Source: Azorinus chamasolen
Taxonomy: Eukaryota; Mollusca; Bivalvia; Cardiida; Solecurtidae
NCBI GenBank assembly: GCA_963576725.1
Contig: OY755243.1
Span: 37,466,743 to 37,530,742, forward strand
DNA length: 64,000 nucleotides
Direction: 5' to 3'
Made by a program: the position numbers and the translations under genes
Notes under the pieces: model-generated
Told to the model about the DNA's origin: nothing
The model's database searches: none
The model's input: the letters and a program-made list of their open reading frames with translations, nothing else
In this document: piece after piece, positions 1-12,200 of the stretch
How the letters are laid out: each line of letters starts with the position of its first letter
How positions within the stretch are numbered: the stretch's first letter is position 1

Positions 1-136
1 TGACACTAGTCTAATCTAGTTTGTACGGAGGTGAAAGATGTCTCATGCATGTAGCAAATAATCATTTGAGTATATGAAGAAAATAATGATGTAAGGATAG
101 CAAGGTCAACAGAGTTGACTTACAAGAGGAACCTAC

Positions 137-214
137 CTGAAAGGAGGCTTTGAAGGCAAGAGAAGGCTCAGGGAACCCTAGCTCTTTTCCCATAATCCTG
201 TTGATCTCTTCAAC
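137..214 (-). CDS. ESCO1/ESCO2: ESCO exon 6 (last exon visible)
   Basis: 78 nt, 26 codons, phase 0; acceptor TTATGCAG at 222-215, donor GTAGGT at 136. It begins VEEINRIMGKELGFPEP, aligned with the VEDVQELVDNELGF region of human ESCO2. The following exons, with the GNAT core and the C-terminal DPTPDGK-type motif of the family, must lie left of base 1. Nothing codable is left in 1-136. Confidence 0.88.
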
Positions 215-3200
215 CTGCATAACACATGAAGACAGAGAAAATTTGAGGGCCAAGTGCAAAACTTTTGTAATCAAAGAATTTTATTGAGCAAGCTCATATA
301 CACCACATGGCCAAAGAAACAAGATGTGTTTGTGAAACACTGTCCCCGCCAAATTTGACCTTTGACCCTGAAGGATGACCTTGACATGTCACACCTCAAA
401 ATGTGCAGCTTCACCAGGGTTGCCACAAATCAGAAGGAACAAAATTCCCTGACAATCCCAGGAGACATTTCCCTGACATAATTTCAACCCCCCCCCCCCC
501 CCGACACATTTCATCGCGAAATTTGGTCTGTCATAATTTCTGTAATACATTATTCGTTGTAAATGGAATATAACCTTCATTCTCATGTTTTCAAAATTCC
601 CTGACAGTTGCCTATATTTTCAAATTTCCCCTACAGTTCTCAAAATTCCGACAACTCCCTGACCTTGAATTTTTTTTTTTAATTTCCCTGACTTTTCCCT
701 GATGTGTGGCAACCCTGTGCAGGATTGCCACAAACCAGAGGAAACAAAATTCAATGACATTTCCCTGACATGTAACATTGCGACGTTTGGTCTTTGTCAT
801 GATTTTTATTTTTGAGGAAGTATTAAATATATAGCACTGAATCTCATTTTTTTTTTTCAAAATTCCCTGACATTTGCCTGTATTTTCAAATTTCCCCAAC
901 AGATTATAAAATTCCCTGACCTTGAATTTTTGTTAAATTTCCCCGACACTTGGCATCCCTGAATGGTCTTCAATGAGAGGAAGACACGTGAAATTTGAAA
1001 GCTCTATAATGATTAGTTTAGAAATGACAGCCAAAAAAAAGGTAGACTGACGGACAGACAGACGACGGAAAAGTGATCCCTAAGTGACACAAAAACTATA
1101 TTATAACCCATGCAACTTTATTGCGTCAGGTATAACTTTCAATGGTGAAGGAGACTGTGACATCAACTACCCATGTGTCCTACCAGAATGACAAAAAATA
1201 CTCCCCAAGTTCACGGGGAGATAACCCTGCAATGCCCGGCATTAAACACATGATAATTTCGTAGAAGTTTGAGACACCAACTAACCATGATCAAATTTGG
1301 ACTACAAGACTGACCGGCAGGGCGATTCCAGTACAAGTATACCCTCAAACCTTTTATGCGGGGGTATAAAAATACTTGGCTTTTAGTTTGCTCCTGCTTT
1401 CAAAATCTCTGATTCCTCGCAGTTTCTCATACACTTTTTAATGCTGTGCAAACAGATTAGACCCAGATCAGATGGCTCCTGAAGGAGACCTCTGATCACT
1501 GCCTATTCTGTTTGCTTATAAAAAAAAGACCAGACTCTAAAGTTTCTAACAATATAAAAAAAATCTGTGCAAATATACCTTTATTAAAATTTAGCTTATA
1601 AATATTCATGATCTCATTATTTCTTAAATGAATTTTCAATAGGGAAAGGGTTATCAGTCTCTGTAATGAACATTTTCTTTTTTACCTTCCTGGTGGCATA
1701 TTTCGGATCATTTGTATTAACCATGAGAATTCGACAACCAGTATCCAAATATTTCTGCACAACACGCTCCTTTTTCCAGCCCTGAAAAGTATAAGTTCCA
1801 ATATAAATGTCACTATGAAAACACATTTTTAAGCCTTTGCAAACACAGATGACCAAGGTCAGGGTCTATTCTGTTTGTTTATGAAATAATATTGATCTGA
1901 TCGTACAGTTTTTCAAGTAAAAAATTCTCCTGAAAAAATTTACCTCATAAAAATTAAGTTTGTTTGGGAAAGTGTTTGGACTTTATAAAAACTTCGTAAC
2001 GAGATATCCGTGTCAAGTGTGTTCATATTGAGAATGGACTGTATGTGCATTACTGTGAGTGTGAGAAGGTTTCATACTTGTACAATGCTTTGATTTAAAC
2101 TTACATGTCTCAGCGATTCATTTTGAAATCTGACATTATGGGTCCCTGGGACTCATATTTTGAAATAATGAGTTCAAAACAAAATGAATGAGTCACAGTA
2201 AGTTTTGATCAAACAGCATGAAACAATGTGTAAAAGAACAGTAACACTTTTATTAAAAAAAGACTGCAAATGTCATTAAGGTCTATTTTCGGTTTCATTT
2301 TGGTGGTATGAACACTTGTTGACAATTTCAGGTGTCCTTCATCCGGGCTTTTACATCGAGAACCAAGAGCAGTGATTGGTTGAGACTATCGGTGCTTTAG
2401 TACATTTTACCATGTCTAGTCTCAATCATTCAGCTGCTCATTATCGAAGTAGGATCAGATAAACGTCTAGCTGATCCAGACAAAAAAATGCCTGACCCAG
2501 CATCGATGCGAAAATGACTCAAACTTATTGTAAACGTTTTTGGAGTTGAAGGATTGTTTTTTTAGCGATTGTTTTTGCATTGCGTCCTGGGGACTCACAT
2601 GTTGATGTTAAAATAAAATGTGTCCAGACGAATTTATTTGCGTTTTTTACGCAGGCCGCCTAGGCCCCTTGCGGGACATGGGCAGTGCCCATGTGGGGGG
2701 TTCAGGGGGGCAAAGCCCCCCCCCGACGCAAAATTAAATATAGCTTTCCTGAGCACTTCAGGACCCTTCTCCTACATTTTCACTTGGGTCTGTCATTCAT
2801 GTGTTTTTTTACAATTATACTTGAGTTGCATGTCATACATGATGAGCTGTGTTTACATGTCCATACAATTTACATTCACTCAGTTTATTATTGGATCCAT
2901 TCAACATTGCCAGATTAATTTCTTGTCAAACACAAGCAATTAAAACTCACACGTTTTAAAAATGAAATCAAATGGAACTCGGTGATCACAGATAAAGGTA
3001 CAAAATTTGATTTTTAAAGTTGGCATGGTACTGTAACAGTTAACTTTCTAGACAAGATTCACCAAAGTTCACATTACAGTTACAATTTCTAGTCAAAGTT
3101 CACATTCAAACTCTGATTCCGATTACTTTTTTATGTCAATAAACCATCTTCTAATTCATTAAACTGGTTTATTAAAAACAAAATATAACTTTTCTGAATC

Positions 3201-6200
3201 GATACATCTTGACAGTTCCTTTAACATTACCTATGAATAGTTATTGACAGACAACTTTCTGGTGAATACTTGACATTACAGGTTGTTACCTGTGACTGGA
3301 AATCCGCTGTTTCAACAACTGGACATGTTTAATGCTTTTCAGAAGGTTCTTATATGCTACGCAGTCGCGTTTTCCGTAGTTCATTTGTTAGGAACAAAGT
3401 TTACACAAGGTTCCCTCGTCCGAAGTTTACTTTCAGTTTAACGAAATATTCGCCAATTATCACTTTTCTTGTTTCTTTACCGGATGTCAACGTAATTTCT
3501 TCCTCTTGTCATCTATGGTAGAACTTGTTTTCCACACTGTTATCGAAATCTCTGCCTATGCTTCTCATTTTTGTCTTAAATTCAGATTAATTGACAGAAC
3601 AGATACAGAATTTCATATCACGGACGCCATCTTGGAAATGTTGAACGAATACTGCATAATACGAGCGTTTTGATTGGCTGTAGGACAAGAGTCTCGTTAT
3701 TCGATTAGCTGAACCGAAATCTCGCTGTTAACGTGATATAAACGTTGTTAACGCGGATTTACTTGGAATAGGGAAAGAATATGTAACCAGGGTTTCATAT
3801 GGCTAAAGTGTAGTCTGCTTTAGTTTTATGGATCCATGGCTACATATAATCAGAATGATTGGAATGTCATCTGCTTTCATGTATATCTCATTATATCACG
3901 CATACATTAAAGTATGAGAGCATGATTGAGAGAGAGAGAGATAGTTGAGATACACGAAATTACATTTACACATGCTTTGCACGGACTTTCTCTCTATCTT
4001 CTTCCTATGCGTTCCTGCTGTCTAAGCTCAGTGCGCACCAGTCAGTCTTGATGGCAACATCTAGATATTTAGTTATATAGATAATTTATAGTTACTTGCA
4101 CTTTGTTGTCACATGACAACAGGTTTTATAATACATATGTAATAAGTCAACTATATCCCATGTGTCTGGTAAGTACTGAGCGAAGTCTGTATTGAATGTA
4201 TTTAGTAAGTTTACTCTGTTTCGGTATCGCGCGGCTATGTACTGTTGAAATCTCTAAATTGTTATAGACACCAATAGTTAGTTAGTATATTGTATCTCAT
4301 TTATATTACAGGTTTTTCCCATATAATAAACTTCATCGAACTTGCTCGGGAGTTGACTATTTCCTAACCCCGGTTTACAAATATATCGGCAAATAATAAT
4401 TTCCTGAATTAATCGCCATACCCCCCCCCCCCCCCCCCTCCCCTTTACAAATTTCTCATCGGATTTACATCGATCTCAAACGGCCCTGAGTGAAACGAAA
4501 TCCGCGGAAAATTCTCACCCCTGCAAAATTGTTTAAAGTTAATCATTTGACTTATATAGTAACAATTGCTTAAAACTTTGTTCTAAAGTTCATATTCCTT
4601 CATTTCCTAAAACTTTCTTTTTTCCCCCTTTCAATTTGAACATGTTACAAGATGAAAATAACACTGTACAAGAAAGTCATTACAATGATCACACTCCATT
4701 TCAATGCGATAATTATAATTGATTTTGAACTACAAGTAAAAATGCATGAAAAGATTAAATGTTTCCCTTTTGGGTATTAATGTAAGAAATAATGAGATCA
4801 AGAAATTTATTCCCTGTTATATTTTTTATATTTGCATATATATGTTCATAGGATATTTTGGTATTAGTAGAAATTGTAGAGTCAGACAAGGTCTATTATA
4901 ATTTCAACAGTAAACAAAACAGACTGATAAGACAGCTCATATTGGAGTCATCTGATCTAGATCTACTCTGTTTGCAAAGGCATGAAAAGTGTCCCTGTTC
5001 TACGTTCATTCCAAAGTTCTAGGGATGGAGAATCGGACCCAAATCATAATCGATTAAAAATCGATAATTAATCGAAAATACTTTCAGAGATTCTGTGCAT
5101 GTAAAGCTTGATGTAACAAGCTAATACCTAACTAAGCTTTTGTGTCAACCAAACAGTATGCTGTGACCATTCATTAGAATCATCTGGAAGACACAATTTT
5201 AATGAATGGTCACAGAATACAGCTTCGTAGAGGCTTATTATAAAGGTAAAATACTTCATACAGTTATATTTTAATTAGAACGCTTATGAAAATTACTGAT
5301 GCTGCTGTACAGATTATACAGTCAGTAATCGATTATGGCAAAATTACTATCGATAGTAAATCGAAATCATCAATTATAACCCATTATCGGAACAACACTA
5401 CAAAGTTCAATACCTAAAGAATATTCATGGACAAAATAGTAATATTGAAACATGGAAGGTGGCACATTGTAGCCGTTTTCGTAAGTAAAGAAACAAATCT
5501 TTCAAATTCCATTACCAAACAGAGCAAACCCTGATCTGGCGGCTCCTACAGGAGTCGTCTGATCTGGGTCTACTCTGTTTGCAAATGCGTGGTATTCAAT
5601 AACAGTAGAATAGCAAATACTCACTGGAAATTTGAGCGTATTTAAGAGACTCTGATGGAGTTTGTTGTGCATCATCTCATCAGCTAGGTTGGCCACCTCG
5701 TACACCATGCCACAGGTTTCACACTGACTGACACCATACCGCTTCTGACCCGCATCCTGAGAAAGACACCAACAACAGCTCTAATGCTAGTGAGACAACT
5801 GGATAGTGCATTATTAACAAGAGATGTTTGTAAAACATGTATACCCCCAGACCCCCTGACCTTTGATCTAGTGACCTCAACTATAGAGGTCATCTAGCGG
5901 TCATGACTAATCACCACAGCAACTTTGAAGATCCTAAGCCAAACCACTGATCATTTATTGATCTGAAAACATTTCACATATTAAGGTCATGGTGACCTTG
6001 ACCTTTGACCTAGTGACCTCAACAACTATAGGGGTCATCTAGTGGTCACGACCAACTACCACAGCAAGTTTGAAGATCCCGACCCAAACCATTGAGCAGT
6101 TATTAATTGGAAACCATTTCATCAGTTAAGGTCATGATGACCTTGACCTTTGATCTAGTGACCTAAAAATCAATAGGGGTCATCTAGTTATCATGACCAA

Positions 6201-9200
6201 CCACCACAGCAAGTTTGAAGATTCTAAGCCAAACCCTTGAGCAGTTATTGATCGAAAAACATTTCACCAGTTAAGGTCATAGTGACCTTGACCTTTGACC
6301 TAGTGACCTAAAAAATAATAGGGGTTATCTATTGGTCATGACCAACCACCACAGCAAGTTTGAAGATCCTAAGCCAAACCCTTGAGCAGTTATTGATCGC
6401 AAACCATTTCACCAGTTAAGGTCATGGTGACCTTGACCTTTGACCTAGTGACCTAAAAAACAATAAGGGTCATCCAGTTGTCATGACCAACCACCTAAGC
6501 AAATTTGAAGGTCCTAAGCCAAACCCTTGAGCAGTTATTGATCAGAAACCATTTTACCAATTACGGTCATGGTGACCTTGACCTTTGACCTAGTGACCTC
6601 AAAATCAATAGGGGTCATCCAGTGGTCATGACCAACTACCACAGCAAATTTGAAGATCCTAAGACAAACCCTTGAGCAGTTATTGATCAGAAACCATTTT
6701 ACAAGTTAAGGTCATGGTGACCTTGACCTTTGACCTAGTGACCTTAAATACAATAGGCGTCATCCAGTTGTCATGACCAACTACCGCAGCAATATTGAAG
6801 ATTCTAAGCCAAACCCTTGAACAGTTATTGATCGCAAACCATTTCACCAGTTAAGAGCATGTTGACCTTGACCTTTGACCTAGTGACCTAAAAAACAATA
6901 GGGGTCATCTAGTGGTCATTACCAACCACCACAGCAAATTTGAAGATCCTAGGCCAAACCCTTGAGCAGTTATTGATCGCAAACCATTTCACCCTTTAAG
7001 GTCATGGTGACCTTGACCTTTGACCTAGTGACCTAAAAAACACTAGGACTCATCTAGTTGTCATGACCAACCACCTAAGCAAATTTGAAGGTCCTAAGCC
7101 AAACCCTTGAGCAGTTATTGATCAGAAACCATTTTACCAGTTAAGGTCATGGTGACCTTGACCTTTGACCTAGTGACCTCAAAATCAATAGGGGTCATCC
7201 AGTGGTCATGACCAACTACCATAGCAAGTTTGAAGATTCTAAGCTAAATCCTTGAGCAGTTATTGATCGGAAACCATTTAACCATTTAAGGTCATGGTGA
7301 CCTTGACCTTTGACCTAGTGACCTCAAAATCAATAGGGGTCATCTAGTGGTCATGACCAACCACCACAACAAGATTGAAGATCCCAAGCCAAACCCTTGA
7401 GCAGTTATTGATTGGAAACTATTTCACCATTTAAGGTCATGGTGACCTTGACCTTTGACCTAGTGACCTCAAAAACAATAGGGGTCATCTACTTGTCATG
7501 ACCAACCACCACAGCAAGTTTGAAGATTCTAGGCCAAGTCGTTTATTAGTTATCATTCGGAAACCATCGATCTACCGACCGACCGACCGACCGACCGACC
7601 GACCGACAGACCGACCGACCGACATGTGCAAAGCAATATACCCCCATTTTTTCAAAAGGGGGGTATAATAAATACTACATGAATATGTATGTAAGAAATA
7701 CTGGCATCATGAATACAAATCAGATGAAACTAGAACTGTAAGCCAAAGGCTAACGAATACATGTACCCCCCCACCTGTCTGCTTGTCAGAACACCTATCA
7801 TCAATCTGAACATAAATTATGTACATACAGAAACGTGAAGAGATTTAAAAACAATACATGCCACAACCCAATTTATGTAATAAAAATGAAGAATAATTCT
7901 TAGAAATAAGACCCTTTCATGAGGTTTTTGTCAAATCCAAAGTTCTAAAGCTAGGTACCTTTTCAGAAAAACATTAAGTTCAAGGACCATAACTCTGACA
8001 AAAATTATTCAACCAGACCGATATTTGAACTTAAGCTGTACCTCATCTAGATTTATTTTTATGTCAAATATGAAGTTAATATCTGCAACCACTTCCAAAG
8101 AAAGACCGGAAAACTGAAAATTTGACAAAAAATTAAAGTTCAAGGGCCATAACTCTGGCAAAAATTATTCAACCAGACTGAGATTGGGAATTAAGCTGTA
8201 AATCATGTAGAGTTAGCTTTATGCCAAATATAAAGTTAATATCTGCAACCACTTCCAAGAAAAGTCCGGAAAACTGAAAATTTGACAAAAAATTAAAGTT
8301 CAAGGGCCACAACTCTGGCAAAAATTATTCAACCAGACTGAGATTGGGAATTAAGCTGTAAATCATGTAGAGTTAGCTTTATGCCAAATATACAGTTAAT
8401 ATCTGCAACCACTTCCAAGAAAAGTCCGGAAAATCCCAAATTTGAAGAAAAAAATTAAAGTACAAGGGCAATAACTCTGGAAATAATTATTCAACCGGAC
8501 TGAGATTGTAACATAAGCTGTAACTTATACAGATTTAGCTTTGTACTAAATATAGAGTTGATATCTGGAGTCACTTCCATAAAAAGTCCAGAAAACCGGA
8601 AAACATTGGTACGGGACTAAAAAGGGGAGATAACTCCTGAAGTAGTGGTCCGATCATAACGGAAATATGCGGTGCACAGGTTTATATGGTCATTTATATG
8701 GCTATATATGAACTTTCAACAAAATTGAAGCAAAACTGTAGAAGAAGAAGGCCGGACAAAATTGTGTCCACGGACGGACAGACGGACGGACGTCCGCACT
8801 CACCAAAAGGTAGTTGTGTGACTTTTTCTAACTAGTCCCACAAGTAAAATCATTAACCTGGCCATCTCTTGTGACATTAACCTGGCCATTTCTTGTGACA
8901 TTAACCTGGCCAGTTGTGGGACATAGGGTTAGGGTTAGGGTTAGCTTCCAGATCATTCTTTTCCAAAGTTAGAGCCAAAAATAGTTTTTCTTGTGGGACT
9001 AGTCACACAAGAAAAGATCAAAGGAAAAAGTCACACAACTACCCATCCGTTAGTATGGACGGACAGACGGACAACCTGATTCCAGTATACCCCCCCAAAC
9101 TTCGTTGTGGGGGGTATAATTATGTCTCCCCCATTTATGGGGAGATATATTGTTTTTGCCAGAGTTGTCTGTCTGTCCGTCACAAACTTGTGTCGCGCGT

Positions 9201-12200
9201 ATCTCTGAAACAAGTTGGGCTAGTCACCAAACTTCACAGGAATGTTCACCAGCATGAGTTGTTGTGCACCTGGGGTTTTTCAATTGTCTCCCCCTGATAA
9301 CTTTGGAGTAATTGCCCCTGATGACTTAAAATTAGAAAAACTTTGTGTCGCGCGTATCTCTGAAACCGCTAGTACTAGAGTCACCAAACTTCACAGGAAT
9401 GTTCACCAGCATGAGTTGTTGTGCACCTATGGTTTTTGAATTGTCTCCCCCGGATAATTCTTGAGTTATTGCCCCTGATATGAATACTTAAATTTATACA
9501 AACTTTGTGTCACGCATATCTCTGAAACCAGTAGGGCTAGAGTCACCAAACACTAGCATGAGTTGTTTTGCTCTTGGGATTTGGAATTGTCTCCCACTGT
9601 TTGGAGTAACTTTGGAATTACTGCCCCTGATGACTTAAAATTAGACAAACTTTACTTAGTGTTGAGCATATCTCTGAAACCACTAGGGCTAGTCACCAAA
9701 CTCCACAGGAATGTTGACCAGCATGAGTTGTGCACCTGGGATTTTTGAATTGTCTCTCCTTGATAACTTTGGAGTTATTGCCCCTGATATGATTACTTAA
9801 AATTGAGAGAAACTTTGTGTCATGCATATCTTTAAAACCACTAGGGCTAGTCACCAAACTTCACAGGAATGTTGACCAGCATGAGTTGTTGTGCACCTGG
9901 GTTTTTAAATTGTCTCCTCCTGATAATTGTTGAGTTACTGCCCCTGATATGATAACTTAAAATTAGAGAAACTTTGTGCTGCACGTATCTGAAACCAGTA
10001 GGGCTAGAGTCACCAAACTTCACAGGAATGTTCACCAGCATGAGTTGTTGTGCATCTGGTTTTTTAATTGTCTCCCCCTGATAACTTTGGAGTTACTGCC
10101 CCTTATGACTTAAAATAAAAGAAACTTTACTTTGTGTCACATGTATCTCTGAAACCACTAGTACTAGAGTCACCAAACTTCACAGGAATGTTGACAAGCA
10201 TGTGTTTTTGTGTTCCTGGGGCTTTTGAATTGTCTCCCCTGACAGTGTTGGAGTTATTGCCCCTGATGACTTAAAAATTAGACCCTGATAAGTTTGGAGT
10301 TACAGACATTACACTTGTGTATTGGAAAGAGGATGGGAGGGGGAGACATCTGTAACTGTTTTTGTGACAAAAACAAACCTCTAGTTTTATTATGGCATAC
10401 CGGTTAATGTTCAAAGAAATTTTTGGCCATAGCAGAAACTATAGAATCAAATAACAGTATAAATTAATTTATTCCATAAGCAAACAGAGCAGACCCTGAT
10501 ATGACACAAACTGTCTAATCTGAGTTAACTCGGTTTGAAAATACATTAAAGGAATATCTATGAAAAGTTAAGTACCTCAATTTTCAAACAGACAAAAGTA
10601 GGCAAACATCGTAGACCTAAGTCAAACTTCCTGGATAGCAGTTAATGAGTTTGTATCAGGATCCACAAATTTGATACTCAGATTCATTTGTAATTGTCAG
10701 AACAGTGCAAGATGGCCATTTATTGAAGTTTTCAGACCAGCGGAGATAGGTGGAGACATTTTGTGTCCAAAATATTGACTTTACAAACCTTGATACAGTA
10801 GAGTCTCGCTAATACAACCACTCAAAAGAAGTATAATTCTCAATCTGGACTTTTGAAAATCTGGTAGCTTAATGCAGGACCAAAGTTATTATGGAAAGCT
10901 CTGATAGAAGCTTTTTGTATTACTTTTGCCATGCATTAAGCAACCACCTGCTTTTACAGACTCCCATGTTAATAAAATGTGGTCATATCAGCAAGACTTT
11001 ACTGTATAAATTAAAATTCGTATAAAGAGCATAAAGACCTTTAAATTTTTATAGACCTACACTGCCAATCATTTTTGATCCTTATGACATGCCAAGTTAC
11101 TTAGCATTTCATCTAGGTCCAAACTGATTTTAAATATTACCTATAGATCAGGGGTGAGAATGGTCGTTAGTGAAAAAAGAGGAAAATTGGCAGGGGTCAA
11201 GGGGGCCGCCTAGGCCCCTTGCGGGACATGGGCAGCGCCCATGTGGGGGGTTCAGGGGGGCAAAGCCCCCCCGACGCAAAATGAAATATAGCTTTCCTGA
11301 GCACTTCAGGAGCCTTCTCCTGCATTTTCACTTGGGTCTGTCATTCATGTGATTTTTTACAATTATACTTGAGTTGCATATCATACATGATGAGCTGTGT
11401 TTCAAACAAACCAGTTGTAGAACATGTCCATACAATTTACATTCAGTTTATTATTGGATCCATTAAACATTGCCAGATTAATTTCTTGTCAAACACAAGC
11501 AATTAAAACTCACGTTTTAAAAATGAAATCAAATGGCAGTGTTGCTGCCAGGACGCGCGATCGCGCGATTCCCCCCCTTTTTCTGAAAAATCCCCCTCTT
11601 TTTCACTGGAGCGGGGGCCTAGTCGCGCACTAAAGTTTCAATATTACTTTGCTAAAAAATTCCCTCCCTCAGGCTGTCGAAACAGTTTGTAGCGAGTAAG
11701 GGTGAAACGATTAATCGCGATGTGAATTGAACCGCGATCTTTTGCCCTCGATTCGGTTCGGTTCAATTCGGATAAGCAGATCTCATTTTCGATTCGATTT
11801 TTATTATAAAAGGCTAGCTTCTTAATGATTGGTAGCGAAATGAAACTAACCTGTGAAAATTTGCCGTGAAAAGTCGAAATACTTGTTTTCCCGCATTAGA
11901 GCTGTCAAAACAAACATACTCATCGAATTCTGATAGACTCAATTCGATTGGATGAAGGCCACCTATTTTAGCCAATCAAATAACACGTTGCAATCGTTGC
12001 ACTTAATCTGATCGTCTGGGCGCTTTATTCAAGCGTCTTTGTGTTCTCTCAAAATGTCGGACGCTGAAGCTGTCAATCTACGTGCTAGACCCCGAAAACT
12101 ATCGCTCCAAATGTGGAGATTTCAGATTTCGCGAGAGCAACAACACAAATAAACCAACATGTAAGATTATTTTACAAATATTCTCTGCAACACAGGAATT

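Larger units (their letters stand above)
215..1685. other. ESCO intron 5, transposon-filled
   Basis: No gene. About 290-1100 resembles a pearl-type element: it has TTTGACCTTTGACC-type text near 355 and a GACGGACAGACAGACGACGG microsatellite near 1050. Two hAT-like elements sit inside it. Another element end (TATACCCTC...GGGGGTATAA) is at about 1337-1370. An inverted-orientation TTAA-type palindromic MITE occupies about 1415-1653. Confidence 0.6.
2650..4523. mobile_element. hAT-like element copy 1 (left end lost)
   Basis: Homologous to 11200-14415: both contain GGCCGCCTAGGCCCCTTGCG, a GGGGGTTCAGGGGGGCAAAGCC stretch, then colinear sequence to the right end GAAAATTCTCACCCCTG. This copy lacks the CAGGGGTGAGAAT left terminus. 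It preserves the empty site for the 11535 insertion (near 2970) and carries its own insertion at about 3784-4376. Confidence 0.75.

Noticed and set aside
2620..2943. 107-codon open frame, repeated in part at 11170.
   Set aside because: It lies in a non-coding hAT-like repeat; the two copies differ by frame-changing lengths.
8925..8944. Chromosome end.
   Set aside because: Only three TTAGGG units, inside a foldback with ordinary sequence on both sides.
12054..12152. Start of a host gene (MSDAEAVNLRARPRKLSLQM).
   Set aside because: Only 32 codons, inside a nested hAT MITE; more likely a transposase remnant or chance.
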